Assembly (NCBI GenBank): GCA_039989895.1
Contig: JBDXGY010000004.1
Coordinates: forward strand, 250,088 to 314,087
Direction of reading: 5' to 3'
Origin: Hyphomicrobiales bacterium
GTDB taxonomy: Bacteria > Pseudomonadota > Alphaproteobacteria > Rhizobiales > JACESI01
DNA: 64,000 nucleotides
In this document: piece by piece, positions 36,261 through 46,229 of the stretch
How the letters are laid out: each line of letters opens with the position of its first letter
How positions within the stretch are numbered: the stretch's first letter is position 1
The notes under the pieces: generated by a model
The model's input: only the letters and a program-made list of their open reading frames with translations
Told to the model about the DNA's origin: nothing
Databases searched by the model: none
Translations under genes and position numbers: made by a program

Positions 36261-37721
36261 TTGAATAACAATACTGAAGACCGACCAACGCTCACACCTG
36301 AACAAATCAAATCTTGGCCCGTTAGCCCAAAACCTGCGCCTCACGCCGACCTTAAAAGACCGCTACGCGAAGCCATAACGTCGACCAATCTAGATAATCC
36401 GATGCAGGTGGCTGGTCACCATTTTGCTATTGGCTGTGTCGCGCTTGAAATAACACAGCGCTGCAATCTCGACTGCACAGCATGCTATTTATCTGATCTA
36501 TCCGAAGCAGTGCATGACTTGCCTTTGGATGAAGTATTTCGGCGCATCGATCAAATAGCAGAGCATTATGGCGCCAATACAAATGTGCAGATCACGGGCG
36601 GTGATCCGACCTTGCGAAAGCGTGACGAACTGATTGCCATTGTTGCATATCTGGCAAAGCGTGGCCTCAGAGGAGCCTTGTTCACAAATGGCATAAAAGC
36701 CACCCGCCCCTTGCTGCGTGACCTTAAAGCAGCAGGCCTGAAAGATGTGGCTTTTCACGTTGACATGACCCAAGAACGCAAAGGCTATGACAGCGAAGAG
36801 GCTCTCAATACACTGCGTGAAGACTATATCGACCGTGCGCGTGGCCTTGGACTACAAATCCTCTTTAATACCACCGTTTTTGACGGCAATATCAACGATA
36901 TAGACATGCTAAGCCGATTTTTCACAAAACATGCGAGGGACGTCCATCTGGCTTCTTTTCAAATGATCGCCGACACAGGGCGCGGCACGATACGCGAACG
37001 CACCCAACCCATAACACAAGAGCGTGTCATGGCTTTGATTAGCAAAGGTGCCGGCACGCCCTTAAATTTTGAGTTTCCTCAAATCGGGCATCTAGAGTGT
37101 AATCGCTATACCAAATGTCTTGTGGCAGGCGATCAACGTGTGTGCGCTTTTGAAGAACGTGACCGTGCCTTTTATGAAAAGCTGTTTCCTTTCACAAGGC
37201 GACTTTTTTTAAACCGCCACAAACCTGTGAGCTCCGTCTTCAAGCTCGCGGTCAAACTTTTAAACGGCCATTTAAGCATACTCAGCTCTGGATTTTCTTA
37301 TGCTGTGCGCAAAGCTTATGCGCTTCGCCATGGGCTTTGGAAAACAAAACGGCGCCCAGACCTGATCACCTTTTATATTCACAACTTCATGCATGCCCAT
37401 GCGCTGGATCATGACCGCTGCGAAGCCTGCGTTTTCATGACCATGACACGTGATGGTCCTGTTTCCATGTGTGTTCATAACGCAAAACGCGACAGTTATA
37501 TTTTACAAGATGTCACCCGCTCCGACGGCACCCATTGGCAACCGTTGAACGTATCCATTGATGAAGCTCAAGATTTACCATTGAAAAAACTAAAAGGGCG
37601 CGCAAGAGCGATAAAACAGGATCATAAAAAAGCACGGAATACCCCTGCTAACATCAAGGGCCGTATTGGTGAAATAGAAACAAAAAGACGGCAAAAAGCG
37701 AAACTCACACCCGCTGAATAA
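36261..37721 (+). CDS. Radical SAM protein with extra C-terminal cysteine clusters
   Basis: A 486-residue enzyme. The [4Fe-4S]/SAM motif CNLDCTAC (Cys68, Cys72, Cys75) is in the CxxxCxxC form, followed by QITGGDPTL (the GGE-like SAM contact) and a TIM-barrel. Further Cys groups occur at CNRYTKC...C and in the CEAC...C region of the C-terminus, which could bind auxiliary Fe-S clusters. The start is TTG, 1 bp after the b561 stop, with GGAG about 9 nt upstream. The substrate is unknown. Coupling to cytochrome c' and b561 suggests a redox-supplied modification reaction. The C-terminal tail is rich in Lys/Arg. Confidence 0.85.
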   Translation: MNNNTEDRPTLTPEQIKSWPVSPKPAPHADLKRPLREAITSTNLDNPMQVAGHHFAIGCVALEITQRCNLDCTACYLSDLSEAVHDLPLDEVFRRIDQIAEHYGANTNVQITGGDPTLRKRDELIAIVAYLAKRGLRGALFTNGIKATRPLLRDLKAAGLKDVAFHVDMTQERKGYDSEEALNTLREDYIDRARGLGLQILFNTTVFDGNINDIDMLSRFFTKHARDVHLASFQMIADTGRGTIRERTQPITQERVMALISKGAGTPLNFEFPQIGHLECNRYTKCLVAGDQRVCAFEERDRAFYEKLFPFTRRLFLNRHKPVSSVFKLAVKLLNGHLSILSSGFSYAVRKAYALRHGLWKTKRRPDLITFYIHNFMHAHALDHDRCEACVFMTMTRDGPVSMCVHNAKRDSYILQDVTRSDGTHWQPLNVSIDEAQDLPLKKLKGRARAIKQDHKKARNTPANIKGRIGEIETKRRQKAKLTPAE

Positions 37722-37751
37722 AACCCTTATGGGCCAGCTTTATAGTGGCAA

Positions 37752-39317
37752 TTAAGCTCTTAGCTGCGTTTGTTTGTCGATCCCAGGCTTTGGTAAAATA
37801 CACCAATTTTTAGAATCCTTAGCATTCACCATATTGCTGGCCTTTTGTGCATTCCCGATAAGTGCCGGGACTGTTTTGCCATGATGGGGAACCAACGAAC
37901 AGCCAAAGCGCACTTCAGGCATCAGCCGTTTGGAATCAATCACTAGCTCTTGCCTCAACAGCAATGACAAGCTTTGTAAAACTTTTTCAGGGTCGTTTTT
38001 TATCGGACATAAAACACCAAATCCAGTTTCACCAAAATGCGCTAAAAACCCACGCCCAGCCACGCCTTTATTGAGCCGTTCGCCGATGGCTTTTAACAGC
38101 TCACTCGTTCTGTCAACACCAATCTCATCCAGCATCTTATTGAAGTTCACAAATTCAACGACCATACAGGAAAAATGAACCCGCTTTTTCAAATTAGCCG
38201 CGAGAAGTTTATAAATTTTTCGTTCAAAGGCCTTCTGATTTGCAAGGCCAGTTTCCAGATTAATCACATGAGCTTTACTCGCAGCCTTCATCGATGCGAC
38301 TTCTTGATTCACCGACCTTGCAAAACCGCGAAAGCCAATATCATCTCCTTTGCTCAATTGAGCCATCCGTGTAGACACACGCCAATAATTCAAACCCTGT
38401 GACGATTTTGTGCAGATTAATTTTTCATGGAAAGCAATTCCATTTGATAATAATTCTTGAAATTGACTAGACGATCTATAGCATGGGTTATTGATTAAAG
38501 TCGGATCATCCGCCAAGAGTTCGGCAAAAGAAGTGCCTAGCAATTCCGCAGCGCTAGAACCTAATTTTAGTGCAAAATGCCGTTCTATTTTATGGAATAT
38601 CCCGTTTTTATCAGTCTCAAAACGATATGCCTTCACTGTTTCATTCAAGTCTTTTTCAAGAGCTGACAGCACAACAGTTTGTCGTTGAATAATTGAATTT
38701 GTCATCAATCTTTCAGCGAATAAAAAGGATTGTTGAATCACAGCGACAGTCACGGCAAGTGCCCATACACCTTGCAACCCTGATAGAGCCAAGAAAAAAC
38801 CATCTCGTGTCATTAATAAAGCACAGATAGAGCAAATCGTAAAAACGATTACATAGCTTAAGGCTGCTTGTTTCAAACAGGCGAGTGAAAAGGCGCCAAT
38901 ACCCATCATACTAATCATGACACAAGCAAGAGCTAATTGCTGTTTCAAATCAGCGGTGGGAAAAAGCATTATTGTCGCGATACCCCAAACCAAAGACAAA
39001 GCTATGGCATTCGCAGTCATCATGCGAACGGCACTTTCTGAATGCCTGTCAATTTCCTGAATTCGGTTGCGTCGCCAGCTATCAAGATTGTTTAAAATAA
39101 CCGCTGCCAAGGCAATGCCCCAGCTCAACAAAATAATGGGTTCTGCCTCATTTAGAAATAACCAAATGAGAATAACCCCAACGATTGCATGAATCGTCAT
39201 CATAAATGGCATTAATCTCAAAACAGAATTGATCTGTTCAGCTTGAAAGCGACCTGCAATCTCAGTATCCGCTGAAAGATATCGATCCAGTTTCTGTTTT
39301 CTGCTGACTTCAGTCAT
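37752..39317 (-). CDS. Membrane sensor with PAS-like region and degenerate GGDEF domain
   Basis: 521 residues. The N-terminal part (~40-210) holds five or six hydrophobic helices, a PAS-like module lies around 235-340, and a C-terminal GGDEF-type fold runs from about 350 to 505. The site that should read GGDEF is FGETGF (in LAHFGETGFGVLC), so the catalytic glycines and acidic pair are lost and diguanylate cyclase activity is unlikely. It may act as a receptor or scaffold. It stands alone, convergent with the radical SAM gene. Confidence 0.83.
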   Translation of the reverse strand: MTEVSRKQKLDRYLSADTEIAGRFQAEQINSVLRLMPFMMTIHAIVGVILIWLFLNEAEPIILLSWGIALAAVILNNLDSWRRNRIQEIDRHSESAVRMMTANAIALSLVWGIATIMLFPTADLKQQLALACVMISMMGIGAFSLACLKQAALSYVIVFTICSICALLMTRDGFFLALSGLQGVWALAVTVAVIQQSFLFAERLMTNSIIQRQTVVLSALEKDLNETVKAYRFETDKNGIFHKIERHFALKLGSSAAELLGTSFAELLADDPTLINNPCYRSSSQFQELLSNGIAFHEKLICTKSSQGLNYWRVSTRMAQLSKGDDIGFRGFARSVNQEVASMKAASKAHVINLETGLANQKAFERKIYKLLAANLKKRVHFSCMVVEFVNFNKMLDEIGVDRTSELLKAIGERLNKGVAGRGFLAHFGETGFGVLCPIKNDPEKVLQSLSLLLRQELVIDSKRLMPEVRFGCSLVPHHGKTVPALIGNAQKASNMVNAKDSKNWCILPKPGIDKQTQLRA

Positions 39318-39418
39318 AGTAAGTTTTTAAAAAAGAGAGCCACTTGCCTATCATTAAAACATAAGCCCTAATAAGGTGTAAAAGTGCTCTTTATTTAATG
39401 GCTTTATAAAGCCATATA

Positions 39419-41248
39419 TTAAGATATAGACGTATCAGAGCTTACACCTTGAAATTGCAATTCATGCAAGGCTTTGTAAGTAACCCCATCTCTCATAAGG
39501 GTTTCGTGGCTTCCGCTCTCAACGCACCTGCCATCTTGTATAACGTGAATACAATCAGCATTTCTTATCGTGGATAAACGATGCGCGATGACTAATGTTG
39601 TCCTGCCTTTTTTCAATCTTTCAAAGGCTTCTTGAACAAGCTTTTCGGATTGAGTATCGAGCGCGGATGTCGCTTCATCCAGCAGAACAATCGGCGCATT
39701 TTTCAAGATGGCCCGTGCAATCGCAATACGTTGTCTTTGGCCACCTGAAAGACTAGCCCCATTTTCACCCAGTGGCGTTTCATATCCGTGTTCCAACTGT
39801 TCAATGAACGAATGAGCATTGGCATCACGAGCGGCCGCCTCAACATCTGCAGCACTGGCGCCTGCGCGTCCAGCCAAGATGTTTTCATAGACACTGCCAG
39901 AAAATAAGAATGTATCCTGACTAACGAAGGCTATATTTTCGCGTAAGCTTTCAAGCTTAACTGAGCGAATATCATTGCCATCAATTTCAATAACTCCATT
40001 TTCAACATCATAAAACCGCTGGATAAGATTAATGATTGTTGTCTTGCCACCACCCGATGGTCCAACCAATGCTGTGGTTTTTCCACCTTCAGCGACAAGA
40101 TTGAGCGCGTTAAAAACACGCAGGTCTTTATCGGGATCTGCACGATAGGTAAAATCAACATCACGCAACACAACTTTACCTTTAGAGACCGTGAGTGCTG
40201 GCGCATTAGGTTTATCTGTAACGAGCAATTCACCATCGAGTATCTCATACATAAGCCGCACACCAACAAGGCCTGCTTCAAGACCTATATGCATACGAGC
40301 AAGACGTCTTGCGGGATCATAGGCAAGCAGCATTGCAGTCAAAAATGCCATAAACTCGCCAGGCGCATTGCTGTCCGTGCTTACTTGCCATCCAGCATAA
40401 AGTATCAAAACGCCAATACAAATTCCGCCAAAGGACTCCATCACAGGGCTGGTACGGGCGGATAGTTCAGCAATCTTATTGTTACGACGACGCACATCAT
40501 CAACAGCTTCAAACATACGCTTCGTCAATGTATCTTCCATACCGAAAGATTTAACGATCGTAATGCCCCTGAGGGTGTCCTGCATGGCGCTAATAATCAA
40601 TGTGCTTGATATAAACTGTTGCTTGGCAACTTTACGCACGCGCCTCACAAAGCTGGAGACAAGAAGAATGATTGGTGGGGCAACAAGAAGGGCGGTGAGC
40701 GCTAAAACCCAATCTTGAATTATCATGACAATCACAAGGCCAATCAATGTCAAAAGATCGCGACCAAAACTCACCACCAAAACGTCGATTACTTTGCGAG
40801 CGCTTTGCGCATTACTACTGATACGAGTAACAAGATCATTAGAAGGATAGCGAATATAAAAATCACCACCTTGTCTTACTATCTTCTCGTAGAGCTGCAT
40901 TTGTATGCTGGCGACGATATCATTGCCAACTCGCGATAACAGAATAATCTGAAAGTAGCTGGACACCCCTTTGATCAGAAAAATACTCACAACCACCAAC
41001 GCCACGATTTTGATCTTATTAAAATCTTTATCGATAAAGAGACTTTCAATAATATCACGCATGATCCAGGCGCTAAGGGCGGTCATGCCAGCTACAATCA
41101 CCATAAAGAACAATGCCGCAGCATATCTTTTTGCGTAGGTGTTGAAATTTTCCATGATCAAACGGCGCACAAGTTGCAGTGAGCTAACGTCTTGAAAAAA
41201 GTACGCGGCGGCGGCGGCTTCAGTTTTCTGATTTGATTCGCGCGGCAT
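39419..41248 (-). CDS. MsbA-like ABC exporter (fused membrane and ATPase domains)
   Basis: About 609 residues. Six-helix exporter membrane domain (~45-320) then an ABC ATPase: Walker A LVGPSGGGKTTIINLIQRF, Q-loop IAFVSQDTFLF, signature LSGGQRQRIAIARAIL, Walker B PIVLLDEATSALD, switch His in VIAHRLSTI. It exports a lipid or other hydrophobic compound, commonly lipid A-like molecules. The ATG at 41248 is preceded by AGGA; a 29-codon N-terminal extension to 41335 does not resemble the family. Confidence 0.92.
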   Translation of the reverse strand: MPRESNQKTEAAAAAYFFQDVSSLQLVRRLIMENFNTYAKRYAAALFFMVIVAGMTALSAWIMRDIIESLFIDKDFNKIKIVALVVVSIFLIKGVSSYFQIILLSRVGNDIVASIQMQLYEKIVRQGGDFYIRYPSNDLVTRISSNAQSARKVIDVLVVSFGRDLLTLIGLVIVMIIQDWVLALTALLVAPPIILLVSSFVRRVRKVAKQQFISSTLIISAMQDTLRGITIVKSFGMEDTLTKRMFEAVDDVRRRNNKIAELSARTSPVMESFGGICIGVLILYAGWQVSTDSNAPGEFMAFLTAMLLAYDPARRLARMHIGLEAGLVGVRLMYEILDGELLVTDKPNAPALTVSKGKVVLRDVDFTYRADPDKDLRVFNALNLVAEGGKTTALVGPSGGGKTTIINLIQRFYDVENGVIEIDGNDIRSVKLESLRENIAFVSQDTFLFSGSVYENILAGRAGASAADVEAAARDANAHSFIEQLEHGYETPLGENGASLSGGQRQRIAIARAILKNAPIVLLDEATSALDTQSEKLVQEAFERLKKGRTTLVIAHRLSTIRNADCIHVIQDGRCVESGSHETLMRDGVTYKALHELQFQGVSSDTSIS

Positions 41249-41486
41249 AAAATTCCTAAAGTGATTACTCTGTGCAAGTGCAACAAATATCAGCTTGATA
41301 TAAAGCCAACTGTGAGCAGTTTCTAGCAGCACCAAATATTATGTCACCAACAAATTTTAAAAAATACTGGCTGCAGCGGCAGCGCCACATAAAAAATACT
41401 GCATAAACCCTTGCAAACAAGCAAACGAGTTCCCACATGTTGTTTATCAGAGTGACGGACACGAATGTTAGATCAAGGATAACAAC

Positions 41487-41681
41487 ATGACAAAGTTACA
41501 AGTAACTATGCCAGTTGTTTTGGGTCTTTTAATTCTTATTATGGTTGTTACCGGACAAGCCAAAATAAATCTCATCATTCTGTCCGTTGTCTTGATAACA
41601 AGTATCATAATAACGTTATATGGACTGATTACGATTGCTCGAAGAAATGAAAAGTCATTTATTCAGCATGACAGGAGTTAG
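41487..41681 (+). CDS. Small two-helix membrane protein of unknown function
   Basis: 64 residues with two hydrophobic segments (VVLGLLILIMVVTG and INLIILSVVLITSIIITLYGLITIA) and a polar C-terminal tail. The ATG has AAGGAT upstream. It is followed by a strong terminator, supporting expression. The family is not recognised. Confidence 0.55.
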   Translation: MTKLQVTMPVVLGLLILIMVVTGQAKINLIILSVVLITSIIITLYGLITIARRNEKSFIQHDRS

Positions 41682-41727
41682 TCACACACAAGCCCAGCAG
41701 CCTAGATTTGCCCTACTAGGTTGCATA

Positions 41728-41769
41728 AAAGCGAAGTGATCCAGCCCCCCTCGGTCACTTCGCTCTTTT
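41728..41769 (+). terminator. Rho-independent terminator downstream of the small membrane protein gene
   Basis: AGCGAAGTGA (41730-41739) pairs exactly with TCACTTCGCT (41755-41764), with a C-rich loop, followed by CTTTT. Confidence 0.85.
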
Positions 41770-41837
41770 ATTTATTTCTATACTGTTCTATTTATTGCAA
41801 GAATTGACGCGTGAATGATTTCACATAGGAATAAGTA

Positions 41838-42293
41838 ATGGCTAATGCTGCATCCGATTTATTAAAACTCGTAGCTCTAGATGAAGAGGATCTAAGCATC
41901 CTGTCTGCTCATCTACAAGATGCCGTTATGAGGGTTGATGATCTTAAATACATTTCGAAAGAAGGACGCTTTGGCATAGCGCTCAATCGTTTTGTTTGGA
42001 ACAAAGGAAAGCGCCGCTTCGGACAAATTGCAAACGAACGTCGTCGCACAGCACTGCATTTCGATCGCGTCACCAAAGTTCAAAAACACAACATCCGACA
42101 AGATGCCCCTGATGCCATTTTAAATTTGCTGGCCATTCAATTTCTACCCACAGATAAACCAGCAGGCACAATCGATCTAATTTTTTCAGACAATGGCGTG
42201 ATAAGATTGATTGTTGATTGCATTGAAGTACAACTCAGTGATCTTGGCGGCGCATGGGAAACGGCCTCGCGCCCTCAACATGATCTAGATTAA
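41838..42293 (+). CDS. DUF2948 family protein
   Basis: 151 residues. LLKLVALDEEDLSILSAHLQDAVMRVDDL at the N-terminus, then ALNRFVWNKGKRRFG, identify the DUF2948 family, found almost only in alphaproteobacteria and usually next to hisD, as here. No catalytic motif is evident and the function is unknown. It heads the conserved run hisD - UPF0262 - phosphatase - infA - maf - yacG. Confidence 0.88.
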   Translation: MANAASDLLKLVALDEEDLSILSAHLQDAVMRVDDLKYISKEGRFGIALNRFVWNKGKRRFGQIANERRRTALHFDRVTKVQKHNIRQDAPDAILNLLAIQFLPTDKPAGTIDLIFSDNGVIRLIVDCIEVQLSDLGGAWETASRPQHDLD

Positions 42294-42396
42294 AATATCT
42301 CATAAAGACGCTTAACATTAAGCCACTTATGGACTCAGGCATAAAAAACGCTACAACTCCCATTCTTATGTAAATTCTTACAAAAGGAGCGAACGG

Positions 42397-43689
42397 GTGG
42401 TCCTTCGCCTCAACACCAAAGACGATAGCTTTGAAGCAGATTTTCAGACCCTTCTTGGAACAAAACGAGAGGTATCGGAAGATGTTGATACTATTGTACG
42501 CGATATAATTGAAAATGTCCGCGCCAATGGCGACAAGGCCTTGGTGGAGCTGACGCTTAAATTTGACAATGTTGATCTGTCAAAAAGCGGCATCAGAGTA
42601 TCGCCAGCCGAAATTGAAGCCGCAAAAACTCAAGTGGACGCAGATACCTATGCCGCCCTTAAACTTGCCGCCAACCGCATCCAATCGCATCACCAGCGAC
42701 AAAAACCACGCGATGATCGCTATACCGACGCAATCGGTGTTGAGCTGGGTTCACGCTGGACAGCACTTGAATCAGTGGGGCTTTATGTGCCCGGCGGCAC
42801 AGCGAGTTATCCAAGCTCTGTTTTGATGAATGCCATCCCAGCAAGAGTGGCTGGCGTCGAGCGACTTGTAATGGTAGTGCCAACACCGCACGGCACGTTA
42901 AACCCACTTGTGCTTGCTGCAGCAGATCTTGCAGGCGTTGATGAAATATACCGCGTTGGCGGCGCACAGGCCATTGCAGCCCTTGCCTATGGCACAAACA
43001 CCATTGCCCCCGTCTCAAAAATCGTCGGCCCCGGCAATGCCTTTGTCGCTGCCGCCAAACGCCGCGTTTTTGGTACGGTCGGCATTGATATGATCGCCGG
43101 CCCCTCAGAAGTACTCGTGATCGCAGATGGCAACAATAATCCTGATTGGATTGCCGTTGACCTCTTGGCACAAGCCGAACATGATATTGCCGCACAATCC
43201 ATCTTAATTACAGATGACGCAGAATTTGGCGAAGCGGTCATTGCGGCTGTTGAGCAGCAACTCAAAACCCTGCCCCGCGAGGACATCGCGCGCGAAAGCT
43301 GGGAGACATATGGTGCCATTATCGAAATTGATAATGTGAACAATGCACTCGACATCACGAACCGCATAGCGCCTGAGCATTTGGAACTCGCAATAAAAAA
43401 CGCTGATGACTTCGCAAATTCTGTCCGTAACGCAGGCGCCATCTTTATCGGCGCATACACACCAGAAGCCATAGGCGATTATGTTGGAGGCTCAAATCAT
43501 GTCTTGCCCACAGCCAGATCAGCGCGATTCTCATCGGGCTTATCTGTGATGGATTTTGTAAAACGCACCTCACTTTTGAAATGCGGGCCAGACCAACTAC
43601 GCGCGATTGGACCAGCGGCAGTAGACCTTGCGAAAGCAGAAGGGCTTGACGCACACGGTAAGTCTGTCAGCATTCGCTTGAATTTTTAA
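42397..43689 (+). CDS. hisD: Histidinol dehydrogenase
   Basis: Catalyses the last two oxidations of histidine biosynthesis (L-histidinol to L-histidine, NAD-dependent, Zn). 430 residues with GLYVPGGTASYPSSVLMNAIPARVAGV, GPGNAFVAAAKR, DLLAQAEHDIAAQS (zinc Gln/His) and IAPEHLEL (catalytic Glu-His). The start is GTG at 42397 with AAAGGAG upstream (42383-42389). Confidence 0.96.
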   Translation: MVLRLNTKDDSFEADFQTLLGTKREVSEDVDTIVRDIIENVRANGDKALVELTLKFDNVDLSKSGIRVSPAEIEAAKTQVDADTYAALKLAANRIQSHHQRQKPRDDRYTDAIGVELGSRWTALESVGLYVPGGTASYPSSVLMNAIPARVAGVERLVMVVPTPHGTLNPLVLAAADLAGVDEIYRVGGAQAIAALAYGTNTIAPVSKIVGPGNAFVAAAKRRVFGTVGIDMIAGPSEVLVIADGNNNPDWIAVDLLAQAEHDIAAQSILITDDAEFGEAVIAAVEQQLKTLPREDIARESWETYGAIIEIDNVNNALDITNRIAPEHLELAIKNADDFANSVRNAGAIFIGAYTPEAIGDYVGGSNHVLPTARSARFSSGLSVMDFVKRTSLLKCGPDQLRAIGPAAVDLAKAEGLDAHGKSVSIRLNF

Positions 43690-43741
43690 GAAAAGCATAT
43701 CTTTATAAAAACCTGATCAAAACTATGGCAAATACGAGAAA

Positions 43742-44233
43742 ATGGCCAGCTCCGCATCTAAAGATAAAAAAACTAGGCTTATCAGCGTTGTGCTAGATGA
43801 AGCCTCGATTGGTCGTGCCACGCCTGATGTCGAGCAGGAACGCTCCATCGCTATTTTTGATATTCTGGAAGAAAACGACTTTCGCCCCACCAAACATGAT
43901 GGCGGGCCCTATACACTCAAACTCTCAAATCTTGACGGTCGCTTCGTGATGGAAATAGGCGAAGAAGGCCGCAGTGATATCATCACCCATATTCTGTCCA
44001 TGACCCCATTTCGCGCGATCATCAAAGATTATTTCATGATCTGTGAGAGCTATTATGCCGCCATTCGCTCTGCCACACCGGGAAAAATAGAGGCAATAGA
44101 CATGGCCCGTCGTGGCATCCACAATGAAGGCTCAGAGAAATTACAGGACCGCCTCTCCGGTAAAGTAGAAGTTGATTTTGATACGGCGCGACGCCTTTTC
44201 ACGCTGTTATGCGCCTTGCAGCAGAAAAGATAA
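43742..44233 (+). CDS. UPF0262 family protein
   Basis: 163 residues; the opening [33 protein letters not shown] is diagnostic of UPF0262, a conserved alphaproteobacterial family of unknown function found between hisD and infA. Soluble and mostly alpha/beta. It overlaps or nearly abuts the following phosphatase gene, implying joint transcription. Confidence 0.9.
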   Translation: MASSASKDKKTRLISVVLDEASIGRATPDVEQERSIAIFDILEENDFRPTKHDGGPYTLKLSNLDGRFVMEIGEEGRSDIITHILSMTPFRAIIKDYFMICESYYAAIRSATPGKIEAIDMARRGIHNEGSEKLQDRLSGKVEVDFDTARRLFTLLCALQQKR

Positions 44234-44244
44234 GGGCAGAAATT

Positions 44245-44697
44245 ATGGATCACCTGCAACCTGCCACACCCAATGATGACGCTCCAAGCTCAGTTCTTTT
44301 TGTTTGCACCATGAATGCAGTACGCTCCCCAATGGCCGCCGCTATCACGCGCACACTCTATCCACACATCATTTATTCTCGTTCCGCCGGTATTCAAAAA
44401 GGTGAGAATGACCCTTTTGTAAAAGCCGTCATGAATGAGTTCGGTATCGATATTTCAACCCACTACCCTCACACTTTTGAAGAACTAAACGATGGCAATT
44501 TCGATTTAACCATCACACTCACAGATGAAGCAAAACACAAGGCAGAAGACATTATGGCGACCAACGGCTCTGTTATGGAGTTCTGGCCGACCGAAGATCC
44601 AACGCTGGCAACAGGAAAGCGTGAACAGCGACTCGATGCCTATAGAGCAGTGAGAGATGCGCTCATTAAAAGCATAACGCAGCGATTTAGCGGCTGA
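44245..44697 (+). CDS. Low-molecular-weight protein-tyrosine-phosphatase-like protein
   Basis: About 150 residues with the P-loop CTMNAVRS (CX5R) right after the first strand VLFVC and the general-acid region FWPTEDPTL. This is the LMW-PTP/arsenate-reductase fold. Either protein-tyrosine phosphatase or arsenate reductase-like action is possible. The ATG at 44245 has AAGGGC upstream; a 12-codon extension to 44209 would overlap UPF0262. It sits in the conserved hisD-infA block, so a housekeeping role is likely. Confidence 0.86.
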   Translation: MDHLQPATPNDDAPSSVLFVCTMNAVRSPMAAAITRTLYPHIIYSRSAGIQKGENDPFVKAVMNEFGIDISTHYPHTFEELNDGNFDLTITLTDEAKHKAEDIMATNGSVMEFWPTEDPTLATGKREQRLDAYRAVRDALIKSITQRFSG

Positions 44698-44843
44698 TTT
44701 GTGCCTAATATGTGCGCGTTAATCAATATCATTGTCTAAAACTGCATGAGATGGTTCACATTTGCCAAGTTTTTCTATAGTTTTTCGAAAAAATGGGGCA
44801 TAGCAGTGCACCAAACACAGCATCTAAGATTTTAAGGATTAGA

Positions 44844-45062
44844 ATGGCTAAAGAAGAAATGCTTGAGTTTCCTGGTGTAATCAGCGAACTCCTTCCAAAT
44901 GCAACATTCCGCGTAAAGCTGGAAAATGATCACGAGATCATTGCTCATACTGCAGGACGCATGCGTAAAAATCGCATTCGTGTGCTGGCTGGCGATAAAG
45001 TTCTCGTTGAAATGACACCCTATGACCTGACTAAAGGTCGTATCACCTACCGCTTTAAATAA
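44844..45062 (+). CDS. infA: Translation initiation factor IF-1
   Basis: 72 residues, a single S1-like OB fold: [28 protein letters not shown] and [34 protein letters not shown]. It binds the ribosomal A site during initiation. The start at 44844 is the family start; the in-frame extension from 44793 is not real. Confidence 0.97.
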   Translation: MAKEEMLEFPGVISELLPNATFRVKLENDHEIIAHTAGRMRKNRIRVLAGDKVLVEMTPYDLTKGRITYRFK

Positions 45063-45089
45063 GCGCAACGCCGAACCGGAGCGATATGG

Positions 45090-45722
45090 ATGGTCGAGCA
45101 CCGCTCCAAGCCCCCCCTTATTCTGGCTTCCGCCTCTCCGCGACGCCTACAGCTTTTGCAGCAAGTGAATGTTGAACCGGATCACTTGATACCGGCAGAC
45201 ATTGACGAAACACCGCATCGCAAGGAACTTCCAAAAGATCTCGCGCGCAGACTAGCCAAAACCAAAGCCGACGTCTCTGCACGCCAAGCAACACGTGATG
45301 GCAGGCGTGAGGGCGCCTATATATTGGCCGCTGACACAGTTGTTGCTCGTGGCCGCTTGATATTACCAAAAGCAGAAACTATCGATCAGGCGTCCGATAG
45401 CATCAGACAGCTCTCAGGTCGTGGGCACCGTGTTTTTACCGCTGTGTGCCTCATCACACCGGGCGGCAAGGTGGTTCATAAACTCGTTGAAACCCGCGTC
45501 CGCATGAAACGCATCTCAACATTGGAAAGCGAAGCTTATCTCTCCTCTGGTGAATGGCGCGGTAAAGCAGGCGGTTATGCGATACAAGGCCTAGCTGGCG
45601 CTTTCGTTGTAAAGGTGGTCGGCTCCTATTCAAGCGTGGTCGGCCTACCATTATATGAAACAGTCGCCATGCTGGTTGGCGAAGGCTATCCTGTACATTT
45701 CAGTTGGTTGGGACATGATTGA
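45090..45722 (+). CDS. maf: Maf-family nucleoside-triphosphate pyrophosphatase
   Basis: 210 residues. LILASASPRRLQLLQQ at the start and AADTVVARGRLILPKAET are the Maf signatures; KAGGYAIQGLAGAFV follows. It hydrolyses non-canonical or modified nucleotides. It ends in TGATG, overlapping the yacG start by 1 bp. Confidence 0.94.
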   Translation: MVEHRSKPPLILASASPRRLQLLQQVNVEPDHLIPADIDETPHRKELPKDLARRLAKTKADVSARQATRDGRREGAYILAADTVVARGRLILPKAETIDQASDSIRQLSGRGHRVFTAVCLITPGGKVVHKLVETRVRMKRISTLESEAYLSSGEWRGKAGGYAIQGLAGAFVVKVVGSYSSVVGLPLYETVAMLVGEGYPVHFSWLGHD

Positions 45723-45907
45723 TGGCGGAAAAATCCGCGACCTGCCCTATTTGCGGTGATAAAGCGATCAAAGAGGACGCACCTTTTTGCTCACAAAGAT
45801 GCAGAGATGTTGATTTAAACCGGTGGCTAAATGGCTCTTATGCCGTTCCCGCTCAAGATCAAACGACACCAAGCGACCCTGTCAATGATAATGAGCAACC
45901 GGAATAA
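45722..45907 (+). CDS. yacG: DNA gyrase inhibitor YacG (zinc finger)
   Basis: 61 residues. Four zinc-ligand cysteines occur as CPICGD (Cys-x2-Cys) and FCSQRCRDVDLNRWL, the YacG pattern. It binds GyrB in characterised species. The ATG at 45722 overlaps the maf stop, so the TTG immediately upstream is unnecessary. Confidence 0.92.
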   Translation: MAEKSATCPICGDKAIKEDAPFCSQRCRDVDLNRWLNGSYAVPAQDQTTPSDPVNDNEQPE

Positions 45908-46062
45908 ATCATAATCACCTGTATTCACTGACATTTTCCATTAACGAAAATTCTTTTCTCTATCATCATTGGAGGTACTGGACAGCCTTTGTCGAAGCCT
46001 CTATAAGGCGCATCTCAGGATGAAAATTCTGACCTCAGCAAAACAGATTGTTAGCTGAATAC

Positions 46063-46138
46063 GCCCGGATAGCTCAGTTGGTAGAGCAGCGGATTGAAAA
46101 TCCGCGTGTCGGTGGTTCAAATCCGCCTCCGGGCACCA
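46063..46138 (+). tRNA. tRNA-Phe (anticodon GAA)
   Basis: The acceptor stem GCCCGGA/TCCGGGC, D-arm AGCTCAGTTGGTAGAGC, anticodon stem-loop with GAA, T-loop GGTTCAAATCC and encoded CCA end form a complete 76-nt cloverleaf. It ends the yacG block. Confidence 0.97.
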
Positions 46139-46229
46139 TTTTTATCTCACAACAATTTACTTCGGCAGATATCACAAGCTCATCGATATTTTCTTCATTA
46201 ATCGAAAATAATTACAGAGCATGGCGCAC

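Noticed and set aside
42659..43472. Two minus-strand frames of 178 and 161 residues inside hisD
   Set aside because: Shadow frames; hisD motifs on the plus strand are complete.
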